A stretch of 64,000 nt of DNA, from assembly GCA_002270565.1 (NCBI GenBank), contig NQMI01000093.1, forward strand, positions 130,168 through 194,167, read 5' to 3'. Source of the stretch: Stenocarpella maydis. Taxonomy: Eukaryota > Ascomycota > Sordariomycetes > Diaporthales > Diaporthaceae. The notes under the pieces were generated by a model that saw nothing but the letters and a program-made list of their open reading frames with translations, did not search any database and had not been told where the DNA came from. The position numbers were made by a program, and so were the translations under genes. Below are positions 10,685-21,507 of the stretch, in pieces. Numbering within the stretch: position 1 is the first letter of the stretch; each line of letters begins with the position of its first letter.

Positions 10685-11244
10685 CGGAAATGCAAGGCAA
10701 TGGAGAGAGGGGGGCAAGAGGAGGTTTTGGGCAGAGGGGGAAGGGAAGACGAAAATTTGGCTGAGGGAGTAAAGAGGGAGTGACAGGAGCTTTCAAAACA
10801 AGGAAACAGTAAGACGGCTACAGAAAAAATGGAAGCGCGCGAAGCGATCATGCCCCCCCCCCTGTCAACAACTTGACAACGAAACACCCCCCCAAGGGGG
10901 AAATCGGCACAAAACGATGATGTGGGAGCGAAAATAACAGGCCAATCGGGGAACATTAGCAGGGCTCCGGAATAAATGATTGGATATGGAAATGCAGTTG
11001 GTTGTTTTATCTTTCGAATCCTGGACGGGTGACGAATTATTCCTAGGCAGCACACCTGGGCACCCAGCCTTCGTCAGTGCTAGCTGGCGCACTGCAGGAG
11101 GGTTGCAGTAGAAATTTCTGACCGCCAGATGGTTATCTGTAATAGACAGAAATCTTCTTTTTTTGTCATTATTTTTCTCAAAAAATATCAGGTTTCGGTC
11201 AAGTAGAAAAAGTCGAATGTGCATGGGGGCAGCTCTTCAAAAAC

Positions 11245-11252
11245 TATTTAAA
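11245..11252 (+). promoter_or_regulatory. TATA-like box before 11366 gene
   Basis: TATTTAAA lies about 115 bases upstream of the proposed ATG, a usual fungal distance allowing a short leader. It is the best TATA-like element in the immediate upstream region. Confidence 0.4.
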
Positions 11253-11365
11253 GCAGCGACATCTCCCAGGAGAGCGCGCTACTCTCACATTGCCCTTTTT
11301 CTAAGCACAATATCCTCGTACGACTATTTCTCTCATCAGACAGAGACACGACGAAGGTTCGCAGC

Positions 11366-11797
11366 ATGTCAAGCCTTGTATCTCTCCGTAGTACTGGCTT
11401 CAACGTGCCGTGGCCAATCTTGATAATTCTGCTGCTGGGTTTCAACATAGCCTTTGTTTTTTCTCTAGTTGCACTGATTGAGGTTTTCCGAAATTGTTTC
11501 CTTGGGTCCTTAGGTGAGTGAACTTTTGTTTCGTTGCTGTCCACAATCAAGTCCTGGCCGATAGGCTGACTCTACATAGAAACACAGGTACCAGCGCTGC
11601 CCCAGACCCCGATTCCGCCAATTCAAATCGTCGAACCATCCATCTACCCAACCCCAGAAAAAGCATTCTACAGAGAACCCAACGGGGGAGTCCATGAGTA
11701 TCGCGCAGGTTATGTACTCAGGATGAATAAAGTTGAGGCTCATGTCATTCCATATCAAGTACAGCAACTGATCGATTGTGCCAGCATTCAACCGTGA
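11366..11797 (+). CDS. Small single-pass membrane protein, two exons (121 aa)
   Basis: Exon 1 (11366-11513) and exon 2 (11580-11797) flank a 66-nt intron with GTGAGT donor, GGCTGAC branch and CATAG acceptor. The sum is exactly 122 codons with stop. The protein starts MSSLVSLRSTG and has a strong hydrophobic helix at about residues 14-40 (ILIILLLGFNIAFVFSLVAL). A Pro-rich segment (VPALPQTPIPPIQ) and a polar C-terminal half without Cys follow. It would be a signal-anchored protein of the plasma membrane or ER. No family recognised. A minus-strand ORF (11510-11851) covers the same exon 2 bases and is the competing reading, but it lacks comparable splice support. Confidence 0.5.
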
Positions 11798-13648
11798 TAA
11801 CGCCCCCTCGGAGTAAAATTGTGCAAGAATGGTAGGCCGGAAAAAAAACATAGGCTCGGATGGTGAGTGTATGATGTCTGTGGTCTGGATCTCCTCAAGA
11901 TTCGATGGACGTCGGGGAGGGAGGCCTCAAAGGTCATTATGATGGTGGGTGCATCCTTGGTTAACCGCATGGATGATAGATTCTGGCCGTTGTGAAGTTC
12001 GGCGTTCTTTTGAGTTCTGGCGCGTATTGCATGTGCCCAAGTAAACAGGCATGGATCAAATGACTGTTGCCAAAGCCCTGGGTCTGACAAAACTTTTTAA
12101 GACGACAAATTGTTGTTTCCAGTTTGTCTCGGGCCGGTCATACACGTTGAAGTGCCTCATGTCACATTTTGTTTGCCAAGTGTATCACTGGTATATTGTG
12201 CGATGAGTACTGTGAATCTAATTGTATGAAATGATTTTCGGCTTTCGCAAAATTCATGTGGGAGTGATCACATCGATTCATCGGATCCTGGATCCTGGAT
12301 CCGCGGCTGTGCGCGGCTAGTACATAGTACGCGAACAACCACGGTGAGAGTCGACCATAGAGCCGAAGGATATTGCAGCTCACATTTCCCGAGAACTATG
12401 TAAATATTCATTGGAAGTGGCTTTGCCATCTCGAGAGTCATTCGCCCACTGAAAATGATCTCATGAGTCAGTCCAAAAACCGCTGTCAAAAGGGGGGATT
12501 CTTCCCGTCGACGCTTGCAAGGCAGAAATGCCAAGAAACAACGTTGCAGCGCTCGCAACTGTGCCACCCAACAACATCGGAGCTGAAAAACCTGCCTTGC
12601 TTCGCTAGCCTAGAAAACCTGGCCCCGTACACGCCAGCCCCTGCACTGCCTCTCATGCCTCTGGAATGAAATGATGTTATGATAACTTAGTAAATATATT
12701 CCCTTCCAAGGTCTGCTTTGTAGTATTTCCTTGCCGTTATATTCCTAGTACCCCAACCGCATACGCTTCATGATTTACCGCGGGTGGGTTGAAATAACTC
12801 AACTACCACCAATACCCGCGGTCCGGGGTATTTGGCCCCCAACAATGCTTCGTGCATGAAGGAGGGAAGTCATCTGCCTCGGAGAAACCCAAACACAGTA
12901 TGTTTCGCATTTGAATGTCCCTGTAACATATATCAATTTAAACCCAAAGTAGTTCGGCTTTTCCCAAAAGGCGCAAGTTTTGATGTGAAGATTGCAGCAT
13001 AACAATTTCAAAGAATGAACACGTTGTTGCCTCTCGTACCCCCTGCAAACATGTTCCGTTCTACTCCAATCTACCGCTGTGGATTCCAAGTAGACGCTAG
13101 TGTACTCCGAAAATGTCTACGATTGTGTTTTGCAATTTCACGGACACCCCAAAATTTCTTTTCTGCCTTGTGCTCATTCTCTGGTCCCAGGCACACTGAG
13201 ACCCGTCGTGGATAGCGGCCTAGTCCATGGTTCCAGGTTCCAGGTTCCATGGCTTTCTCCTTTGCCGTATTGCGTCCCGCAGATATATCATTTCATACGG
13301 ATAATGACTTCAAGATCTCCTCGGGTTGTCCGCTTCGCAGCACGTTTATGGAACGATTACCACCACTAAACTGCGCCTTTTCTGTCCTGTCTCCTTAATG
13401 CTGATTTTTTTTTTTTTCTTTCCAGACTTCCAGCGTGTTGTTGTACTGTATTGTTGCAAGGGATTAAACCAACCACTGCCCTTCGAAGTTGCCCAGGTGG
13501 GCAAGCTGGTCATGTCCTCTGCCCTACGCCAACCCTCCCCTCCAAGCCATGAACCTCTCTAACCAGTCAGAATCGTAGATCAATCCAGGGCTCAATCCAA
13601 GTTCCCATTGTGTCTTCTCCAAGTGTCATCCCAATGGGCATTTCCCAT
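11798..13648. other. Long intergenic region
   Basis: Several short ORFs on both strands, none with motif or splice support. A short direct repeat of GGATCCT occurs at about 12284-12302 and a T-run at about 13407-13418. A minus-strand ORF near 12270-12567 ends in a GTGAGC donor-like site but could not be linked to a second exon. Confidence 0.35.
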
Positions 13649-13975
13649 TCATGGATCCTGCTGCTTCTCAAGTGTCTCGGGCCAGACGACTTCCAGATCA
13701 AGACCACGGTGCCTCCGAACTGCATCCTTGACCTCCGCTGCAGCGCCCTGCATAGCACCTCTGAGCAAGGGCCTCCAGGCCTGGATTGTGAACTCTTCGC
13801 CGTTTATCCTGTAGGTCGCGGGATTGCTATGTCGAGATATGGCCAGCCTTGGTTGGCATGCCCTGCTGCGCAAGTCCAGTTGGATGGTGATGGTGCACTT
13901 GCTTCTGCTTCCCGACACTTTTGTGTACAGAACCAAGTTAATCGTAATGCAGCTGATACGCGGGAGCGACTCCAA
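13649..13975 (-). other. Possible detached C-terminal part of F-box-like copy 2
   Basis: Open frame just downstream of the stop of copy 2, on the same strand. Its second half (ATYRINGEEF, then RHRGLDLEVVWPE) resembles the C-terminal block of copy 1 (VYRITPLGHL ... RRLDLTV). Either a further intron of copy 2 was missed or a frameshift/stop has detached the tail. Candidate donors before the stop at 13990 are weak (CTCTGTTAGC), so I keep it separate. Confidence 0.4.
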
Positions 13976-13989
13976 TGCGACCGCAATGG

Positions 13990-15271
13990 CTAACAGAGTG
14001 GAGACTGGCCATCAGCGGTCGTGAAGGGGTCTGGTTGCGGCAGCGGAAGAAGTGTTGTCGAGCACATGCCCCGAATTGTGAGGACCTGGAGACGGGGTCT
14101 TGCGATGGCGTGGGGTTTATGATGATGCTTGACGAAGGTGCGCAGGAAGCCGGGGACTGAGTCGTTCAAATTCATAATATCAAGACGCCAAATTCTTTTG
14201 CTCCAATGTGTTGTCCATTTGGCGAGAATGTCGGACATTTTTGTTCCATCACGTGGTCCATAATCAGCGATTTGGAGTACCTTGAGACGAGGGCAGGTCT
14301 CAGGCGTTGGGAAAGTGACCCTCGGGACTGCACCTATCAATGTTAGCACGGGCATACCGCGGTTCAGGATAGCTGTTGCAGTGTGGATCGACCGGGCCCA
14401 GGTCGATTCCCACATGCTCGCGAATTGACTGGAACTTACTACTGTTGCCATTTACTGCCATTTCGGGTGAGAAGGCAATCGAAGCGTTTTGTAAATTTGG
14501 CATCCGTCCGAGGAGGCCGACAAGGGAGGACGTAGTTGAGATCAAGCCTGTGAAGCCTAGCTCGAATCCTGAGAAACGCCAAATTGAACTTGCCAGAGGA
14601 ATGTGCGAGAAGTAAGTGCTATTGGTTTCATCCATGCCTTCAATCCATGGCATCCTCCAGAAAGATGATGGCGCCTCAGCACGCTGCAGGTTGCGTATTC
14701 CCGCTATCTGTACAAGGAGGTCCAGCCCTGACCTTTTGACATCTTTACTAAAGGTACTTTTGGGGCTCATGCAGCGGGCAGAATGGATGCTCGTCAAGAT
14801 CCTGACAAAAGAATCGGTGATGAAGCAGCGCGCCTGGGAAGTAATTGTAGAGTCACCCCCCTTGGGGTGCATCTTTCGGGCGGAATCAATGAATTCCCTG
14901 GTGATGGGGATGCAGATTGCCACCCCGAACAAGGCGTCGCAGCGGTGCTGTTTTAGAAGTCTTTGAAAGGTGGGAAGGTCTTCGGCGGTGATGCTAAGAG
15001 TACCAAACAACTGTGGTAGGCGTTCCACTTCGTGCTGCCACTCGCTGTGGATGGTCGCATATGGAGCCAGTCGGGGTATTGGGCGCCCATCTTGTGTCTG
15101 TAAGTTGGGGCTGAAGCCTTTCAGGAACTCTTCCATGATTTGGATCCTCAATTCGGCAGGGAGATCGCTGTAGCAGTGGAATTTATGAGATGATTCTACT
15201 TCGGTGTTGAGGCTGTGCTCGTTGTTGAGGTAGAGCTCGTGATCGCGATCGCGGTCGCTTGCTTCAGACAT
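13990..15271 (-). CDS. F-box-like fungal protein, family copy 2
   Basis: Exon 1 is 15271-14440, a 106-nt intron follows (GTAAGT donor, GTGCTAAC branch, GATAG acceptor), and exon 2 runs 14333-13990, giving 391 aa. Residues 31-51 (FHCYSDLPAELRIQIMEEFL) are the F-box-like opening shared with the copies at 4.6 and 21.5 kb. The family layout is kept: N-terminal box, a stretch beginning TIHSEWQHEVERLPQLFGTL, then Leu-rich repeats of uneven length such as CPRLKVLQIADYG. It is shorter than copies 1 and 3 (about 509 and 548), and the missing tail may lie at 13649-13975. The presumed role in ubiquitin-ligase targeting is inferred from the box only. Confidence 0.7.
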
Positions 15272-16481
15272 TTCGTCGTACAGACCACTGCCACGTTAAA
15301 GTTTGGGACTTGGAAGAGTGTAAATAGGTGGCGTTATTCTTGTCCCTTTCTTGGAAGGCTTCATGGTTGACTGGAGATGTGACGAGATGATGAAAACTTC
15401 TGTCGTTTGGGGAATTGTAAGGGAAAAAGAAAAGAACCCCCCCCCAAAAAAAAAGAGTCGCTATATAGGATCCCACTGGCGTTGCCTCTAAAACTGGCGG
15501 CACCAGGTGCCAGCCGGTGTATCAAGGCTACATAGGCAGTGGAGTATGATGGGGTGAAAACGAGGCCAGCTGCCCTGCCTAGTTCAAACAATTGGGCGGT
15601 TCTCGCCCTTTTCGGGGTTTAAGTAGTTACAAGCCCAGTTTATTTAAATTGCAATCGGGAGACTGATGATCAGTAATTCAGCATTTTCTCGAGCAAATGC
15701 TTCACCTTTATCTCCTCCGTCTCGAGGTCGACGGACCACGTCAGGGAGTTCAAACGATGAGGTGATTCGCAGGCCACAACCACAACGCAATGGCTATATG
15801 GTGCAATTTATGGAGATGAAGTAGCCTGGGGTTGTCTACCATAAGATAGGCGATCCACCTTAAATATGCATTCTTGTTATATTTATTGTGGATCATGTTG
15901 TGAATGAGGTACTTGTAGGGCAAGCTTCACAGAAATAGAAAACAACCAACACTCATCAACCCATTATGCCAAAGTGTACATACGCAGGTCACATGGTGGC
16001 CGATTTGCGGATGATACAATGAAGGCAGCGGATTAATGTGCCCATTTACGACCGGGTGAGCGGCCACTTGGTGGCGCATTTGGTATGGCGTTGGCCATGG
16101 CCGGAGAGAGGAAATATTAGCTGGTTTCGTTTTAATGCGGTTACAATTCCATTAAAAAAAATACACGGAGCTATATCAGTCCCTTTATATAGTCATCGAC
16201 GCTTAACAATAAATTTCAGAACATAATAGCCCTAATTAAATAGTATGATGAGACTAGTTGAGACCAACAACAAGCCGCGCGTAGACTAGGAACACCGGCT
16301 AACAGTCATACAGCGAAAGAAATCCGGCCTCATGTTCATAAAAGTGTCGAGAGTGCCAGGAAGAGTTAGAATCGATGAGTTACTGCAATGCCCATGATGT
16401 TTGGTGTGGGGTAGGCCGGTAATCGAGCTTCCCATGGCCCACAGACCAAAGAGACAGGTCTCCTCCGCATCATGAATATGT
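15272..16481. other. Intergenic region
   Basis: Promoter side of copy 2, with a poly-C/A tract near 15435-15455, followed by about 900 bases without a supported gene. The part next to 16481 is the 3' region of the small acidic protein. Confidence 0.4.
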
Positions 16482-16777
16482 TTAGGCAGTCTCCTTGGCT
16501 GCTTCTGCCTTCTCCAATGGGTCATCTGCTGCTGAGGTAGCTTCAGGGTCCACGTCATCCCCTCCTGCGTCGGCAATAGCCTCATCCAGCGCCGCCTCTC
16601 CCTTCAGCCCATCCTGCGCAGCTAGTCCGCTCTCCTTCTTGTCCTCGGCCTTCTCAAGGGGGTCACCGACTGTAGTAGTCGCCTCGGGGTCTGTAGGTTT
16701 ACATTTGATAGACATTAATCAGTGCAACGGATGGTCTGGATATGACAGATTGGTTGCTCACCTTTGGCTGGAGCCAT
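16482..16777 (-). CDS. Small acidic Ala/Glu-rich protein with internal duplication (74 aa)
   Basis: Two exons: a 16-nt micro-exon (16777-16762, coding MAPAK) and 16690-16482, separated by a 71-nt intron (GTGAGC donor, CTGATTAAT branch region, CTACAG acceptor). The total is 75 codons with stop. The protein is nearly all Ala, Glu, Asp, Lys and Thr. It contains the unit DPEATTTVGDPLEKAE near its start and again, diverged, as DPEATSAADDPLEKAE near its end, about 45 residues apart. No hydrophobic segment, so it is probably a disordered cytosolic or nuclear protein. Family unknown. Real coding status rests on the repeat conservation and the tidy micro-exon. Confidence 0.5.
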
Positions 16778-18766
16778 TCTAAGTCTGAATGTTAATTTAT
16801 GATTTTCTGGTGTCAACCAGACTGATGTTTCTATGTATGAAGAAGAGAAACGGAGAACTGTCTGTGTCCCAAGAAAAAATCACAAGTGTTGCAGAGCAGG
16901 TTAAATGTTTGTGCCGACGTCGATCACTGCAGCCGGACTTATACCACAAGCCACCAAGATGGCCAGTCATGCGCCACGACGTCGTGTAGCGCACAAAGAC
17001 GTCATTCAAGGTCACGATCCTTGCACGGGGAGCCAGTCAAGATGGGGTCACGTCAAATTAGCCTATTACACTTGTCCTAGCAATGTTTGTTATCAGAATG
17101 TCACTGATAAAATGAGTGGAATGCTTGCCATGAGACGATCGTTGATTTTCTCTCAGAGACGTTTTGGATGTTCCCATGACTCAACTTTTAGGGCCAATGT
17201 CAGCAGGGCAGGGTCCAAGAACCACATGGGAATGCAAGGAGTGCTAATAATACAGAAATCATAACCAAACCTGGAAATAAGACAATTGAACTAGGGATAA
17301 CTAGGGGGGGAAAAACCTTAGTTCGGCTAGGCCTCCGAGCCAAGCTAGAACAGCCAGCCCCAGGAAAAAGTAGATTGGCTCCACGCATTTGTCAACTGTG
17401 CCGTCGAAAGGAAAACGAAGCTACAGAAAATCTACATCAAGTTTACGCCAATGGTATTGGGGCGGCTGAGCCGTGATACTGTATATCCTTGGGATCGTAT
17501 CGATAATGTCGCTCGATGATCAGAGCAGCACGACATTGAGATCCGCTATAATTTGCCAACAATTCCGAGAGAAGAGTTTGTACATGTTGCTTCCCTCTCC
17601 TAGCAGATAGTTTTCCTTGGGTTCAACAGCAGCTACAAGTCAATACATGACGGAAATGACCAAGACTGCTGATTGTTATCTAGCTGTTTCTTAATATAAT
17701 ACCCAAGGTCCTCGCCCTTCTCGTCTGTCAATGTAAGGCCATTGCCCATGAATCTAAATCTATTTGGACTCCTGTACTCAAAGTGAAGTCCTCCGTTCTA
17801 AAGCTTTCCAAGATCTCTTTATAATGAAGGATACTGCCAGCATAAGTTGCTGTTACGTTGCCCTCAATCTTTCTGTTGTCTATAATATCCGTGGTCGAGG
17901 TCGGAGAAGGACAGGGTTGGTAGCCACTCCAACCAATCCACGATAGCTTACAGTGGATTTACTATGTTGAGAGATCCAGTGGATTATGATCAACCCACTC
18001 CACTCGAGCAGTGGATTGAGTGGAGTGGCTTCAACCCTGGAGACGGATAAGGCTCTTCCCCAACTTTTAATGTTACGGGTGATCTGGGGCATTTGCACAT
18101 GTAATTTGTACGTTGCTTGCTTTGGTTCCTGAAACAGCAATTTACTTCGGTCATATAATTACCACTGTGTAGTAAACAGAGGCTATAAATCCAAGAGTGA
18201 ATGCTGTCGAAACTTGTTGCAAGCGGAATATTTGTAGTGGCGCTATTGACTCTGGAGACATCGTGAGATATTCTCAAGCAATAAAACCACACAGGGTAAG
18301 AAACCTAATATAATCATGGAGATCGGTGCTGTAGACTTCCAAGGGTACTGTGTTGCACCCATAGATATGCCAAAGAGAAAATACCGCAAATCCACTAATA
18401 AATAATGCCACGTTGCATGCAAGAATATGATAGTAGGCCTCTTGCCAACCGGTTCCCCGGGAACTTAGAGACTATCATGTGGCAACAGCCGGGTAAGGAA
18501 AGGTGTAAAGAGCAGCTGAGTTTACGTAGGCAAAGAATATAAGGGTCTTTCCAATTATACCAATGCACAGGGAAATTATAGGCGAAAGCCTTGTAGCGAA
18601 GAAGCTGAGCCGCAGTGAGAGCATAACATTCTACTGAATCCAGGGAGAATCCCCATTATGTAATTACGGCCTAGGTATGTGAGACCTATAAATGTAGGTC
18701 GTTCGGATAAATTTAGTGGGAAGGTTTTTTATATTGCCACCGCTACGGAACAGATTACTAACCAAC
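16778..18766. other. Long intergenic region with a small palindrome
   Basis: No gene could be supported. The sequence has a 34-bp hairpin at 17995-18028 embedded among three copies of CAGTGGATT (17951, 17977, 18009), which resembles the end region of a DNA transposon. Everything else is unstructured. Confidence 0.35.
17995..18028. repeat. Palindrome with 11-bp arms and nearby CAGTGGATT copies
   Basis: CCACTCCACTC (17995-18005) is matched by GAGTGGAGTGG (18018-18028) across a 12-base loop. The loop holds one of three direct CAGTGGATT copies within 70 bases. It could be a transposon terminus remnant or a binding site. No partner end was found. Confidence 0.6.
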
Positions 18767-19928
18767 TCAGAATGTGTTCTCGTTGACCGTAAAACCACTA
18801 ACACCAGAGGGTTAGCTTAATACTATGAAGAACAGGGGTGTAACATACTTATCGCACACAAGGTTGTGCCCGTTGACTAGGCTCATTTTTTGACTGCAGA
18901 GCAACACGGTTGCATTCCCTATCTCATCGGGGAACGCCTTTCGGCCCTGCCGAGCCTCCCAGCTCTCCCAAGTAGTTTTCACTGCTGAATCCTCGTTCTT
19001 GGAGATTCCTTCCGCGAGCATGTCCGTCCAGATGAAACCCGGGGCCAGGGAGTTGACGCGAATGTTTTGGTTTCGTGCCTCGAGGGCGGCCTAGAGGAGA
19101 GGCCAGAGTTATTTCCAACTCCCTCATATGAACCATGAAATGATGTCACTGTTATTAGGGCTTACCGTCTTTGTGAGCCCTACAACAGCGTGCTTAGACG
19201 CCGTATACGCGGACGTCGTCGATCCGCTCATGATGGAGTTGACCGACGAGCAATTGACGATGGAACCCCTCTGTGGTATCGAAATACCTTCGCTGGCTCG
19301 TACGTCAGTCGGTTGTTCGCATGAAAGAGAACGGATTGCCATGTGGAAGGATTGTACTCCCGTACTTACGCCACCAGCGGCTCTTGCTTGGCCATTTGGA
19401 TGATCTGGTGCTTCGTGCACAACCAGACTCCCACCGTATTGACTTTCAGGCATTTCTCAAATGCATCTGCTGCAGTCGTCTCGATTATGGCAGTTGGACC
19501 GGGAATTCCGGCAAAGTTTCTTGGTCCCTGTCAGTGACACATATTGGTAAGAAAGAGGTGTCAGGGGTAAAAGATGCGGAGCCGTACGCTGCATAGTCCA
19601 GGCGACCGAATTTAGCTACTGTTTCGGCGATGGCGTTTTTAACCTGGTCTTCGTTTGTCACATCGCACCGGATAGCCAGGCACTGGAACCCTCGGTGTTA
19701 GAAGAAACATAGAGAAAGGAACATGTCCCTTAGATCGGCATCGTAACTTACCTTGGCATTGTACTTCTCGACTTCCTTTCGTCCCTTTTCCATTACTTCG
19801 TCCGGCAGAATGTCAAGAATGACAACGCTCGGACATCCTTCTCGCGCAAATGCCTGTGCGATGGCATTGCCTAAGCCTCTGGCTCCTCCTGTGACCAATG
19901 CCACGCCAGGTAATATCGATAAGCCCAT
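18767..19928 (-). CDS. Classical short-chain dehydrogenase/reductase, six exons (273 aa)
   Basis: NAD(P)(H)-dependent oxidoreductase with a Rossmann fold. Exons are 19928-19752, 19682-19588, 19519-19370, 19292-19166, 19090-18849 and 18797-18767; introns are 51-77 nt and the sum is 274 codons. Visible family marks are TGGARGLG (residues 13-20, cofactor loop), CDVT, the NNAG-equivalent ANFAGI, Ser near 157 in VNCSSVNS, YTASK with Tyr170 and Lys174, and LAPGFIWTDM after the active site. The last exon codes only about ten residues (NGFTVNENTF) and restores the usual end of the family. The length is typical. Substrate cannot be told; similar enzymes act on 3-oxoacyl, sugar or specialised-metabolite substrates. 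Confidence 0.9.
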
Positions 19929-21507
19929 TTTGAAAATTTCTTCAATCGAGGATGGCCTGCAAGTTGATGAATTGATGAGCTATCTTGAGCTAAGACAAGT
20001 GCCACGTCTAAAAGGCTTTTATATAAGCTCGCTCTGGCAACCAAGAAACTATCCCAATTCGGGGAGGGGAGATGGGGATGGCCCCGTGACGTCGGTACAC
20101 CGCGCAAACGGAGAGTCCAAAGCCTCCGAGTGTCCGGTGTTCAGCTGGACTCAATGCCCTTTCTGATTAGTCATTGTCTCCAATCCTCGCTCGCGTTAGA
20201 CAGCCGATACAGGCAGCAAGCGAAAGCTCCCGCCAGGAAGGCTGCTCGCCATGAAAGCGGCCCCGATGAAAGAGGATAATGAAGTCTTTGATCCTTCGTT
20301 GCTTCGCCCCTCTGGAAGTTATTCTTATTGTAGACACTCAATTTGCTCTTATTGGCGACGTCAAATGGCGGATATTAGCATCCTATCGCTTTGTTAATTG
20401 AGGTAGGCGGCTCTAGGTACTATAGTCCGCTGATATGTAAAAGCCAAAAAGCCATATTTTCAGTGAAGGGACTCGCTAAACAAGCCGGGCGCCTCCACAT
20501 ACATACACGTTCGCCATAAGACACTGTGAGGTTTTAGCCCATCTCTAAATACACCCTGTGCCTTCCATCCACGTAACCATTGCAGCTCCTTTCCTGGCCA
20601 ATTCCTTGTTTATTTTCCGCAAGAGCGTATGGCTTAAGAGCAAGCCTAGCCTTGTCCTCTCCGGACATAACTTTAGATCAATGCGTCCTGGTGCTGATTC
20701 GGGGGGGGGCATGATATAGATGCTGTTGGCCGTTCCGATTGGGTTTCTGTAGCTAATTAGTTGACAGGCTTGATTTAACTTTCAGGAGAAAGTAGGTGTA
20801 TGGATGGAGCCTGGGCTAAATCTGGGGAAATTTGGGGAAACCCTGAAGCGGGGGACCTCGGGGTTGATGCAGAACCCGGTGAAGCTAGAGCTCTCCTACG
20901 GTGGACCATACGCTCGTGGTAGCGTGGCAGCGTAGTAGCGTGGGTAATAAATGGCTTGGTAAAGGGTTTCGAGGCATCAGTGTTGGTAGGACGATTGTGG
21001 TGGGTGGGATGATGCAAAAGTCGGGGACTGGTTGCTAAGCAGCAGTCCGTAGAAGAAAACATTTGAAGTTGAAGAGGGTGTGTGTCTAAACAGTGAGAAA
21101 CAAAAGGTCTAAATTAAATCTGAGACTAAAAGTGCGAAGGTAGGGTTTTGTCGCAAACGAGCATATGGGCCACTTAATTATCTCCCTCCCCAATCTCCCA
21201 TTCTTACCATTCAAAAACCCATGATTTATAACACGCTATTGGCGGCCGCATCTATATCGCTTCAGGCTTGGGCCTCTAGCCGCAACCACCATGCCCTCTA
21301 AGTTGCGGTCCATCCAGACGAACTAGGCCGAGGGGCCGTGGCACTCGGACCAAAAGAAAACACACGCTTCCAAGACAGCTTTATTCACCGACCTCGTAGT
21401 CGGCACAAGACAGTTCGCCCGATGTTTCTCCCAATGTTGTCCAATGACTGGGACGCGTAGCGCCGGTGAGCATTCCAAGGTTCCCAGGTGTAGTTACAAT
21501 CTCAAGA
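19929..21507. other. Intergenic region
   Basis: SDR promoter followed by about 1.4 kb with no supported gene. The minus ORF at 20775-21062 is His/Thr/Pro-rich and unrecognised. A G-run lies near 20701-20709. Confidence 0.4.

Noticed and set aside
10564..10783. Repeat proteins of the type EDKRTRGQ
   Set aside because: Produced by the 8-bp minisatellite, which is open in every frame; not genes.
11510..11851. 113-codon minus ORF MFFFRPTILAQF..
   Set aside because: Covers the same bases as exon 2 of the plus gene at 11366-11797; it lacks an upstream exon or splice support, so the plus reading was preferred, with moderate confidence.
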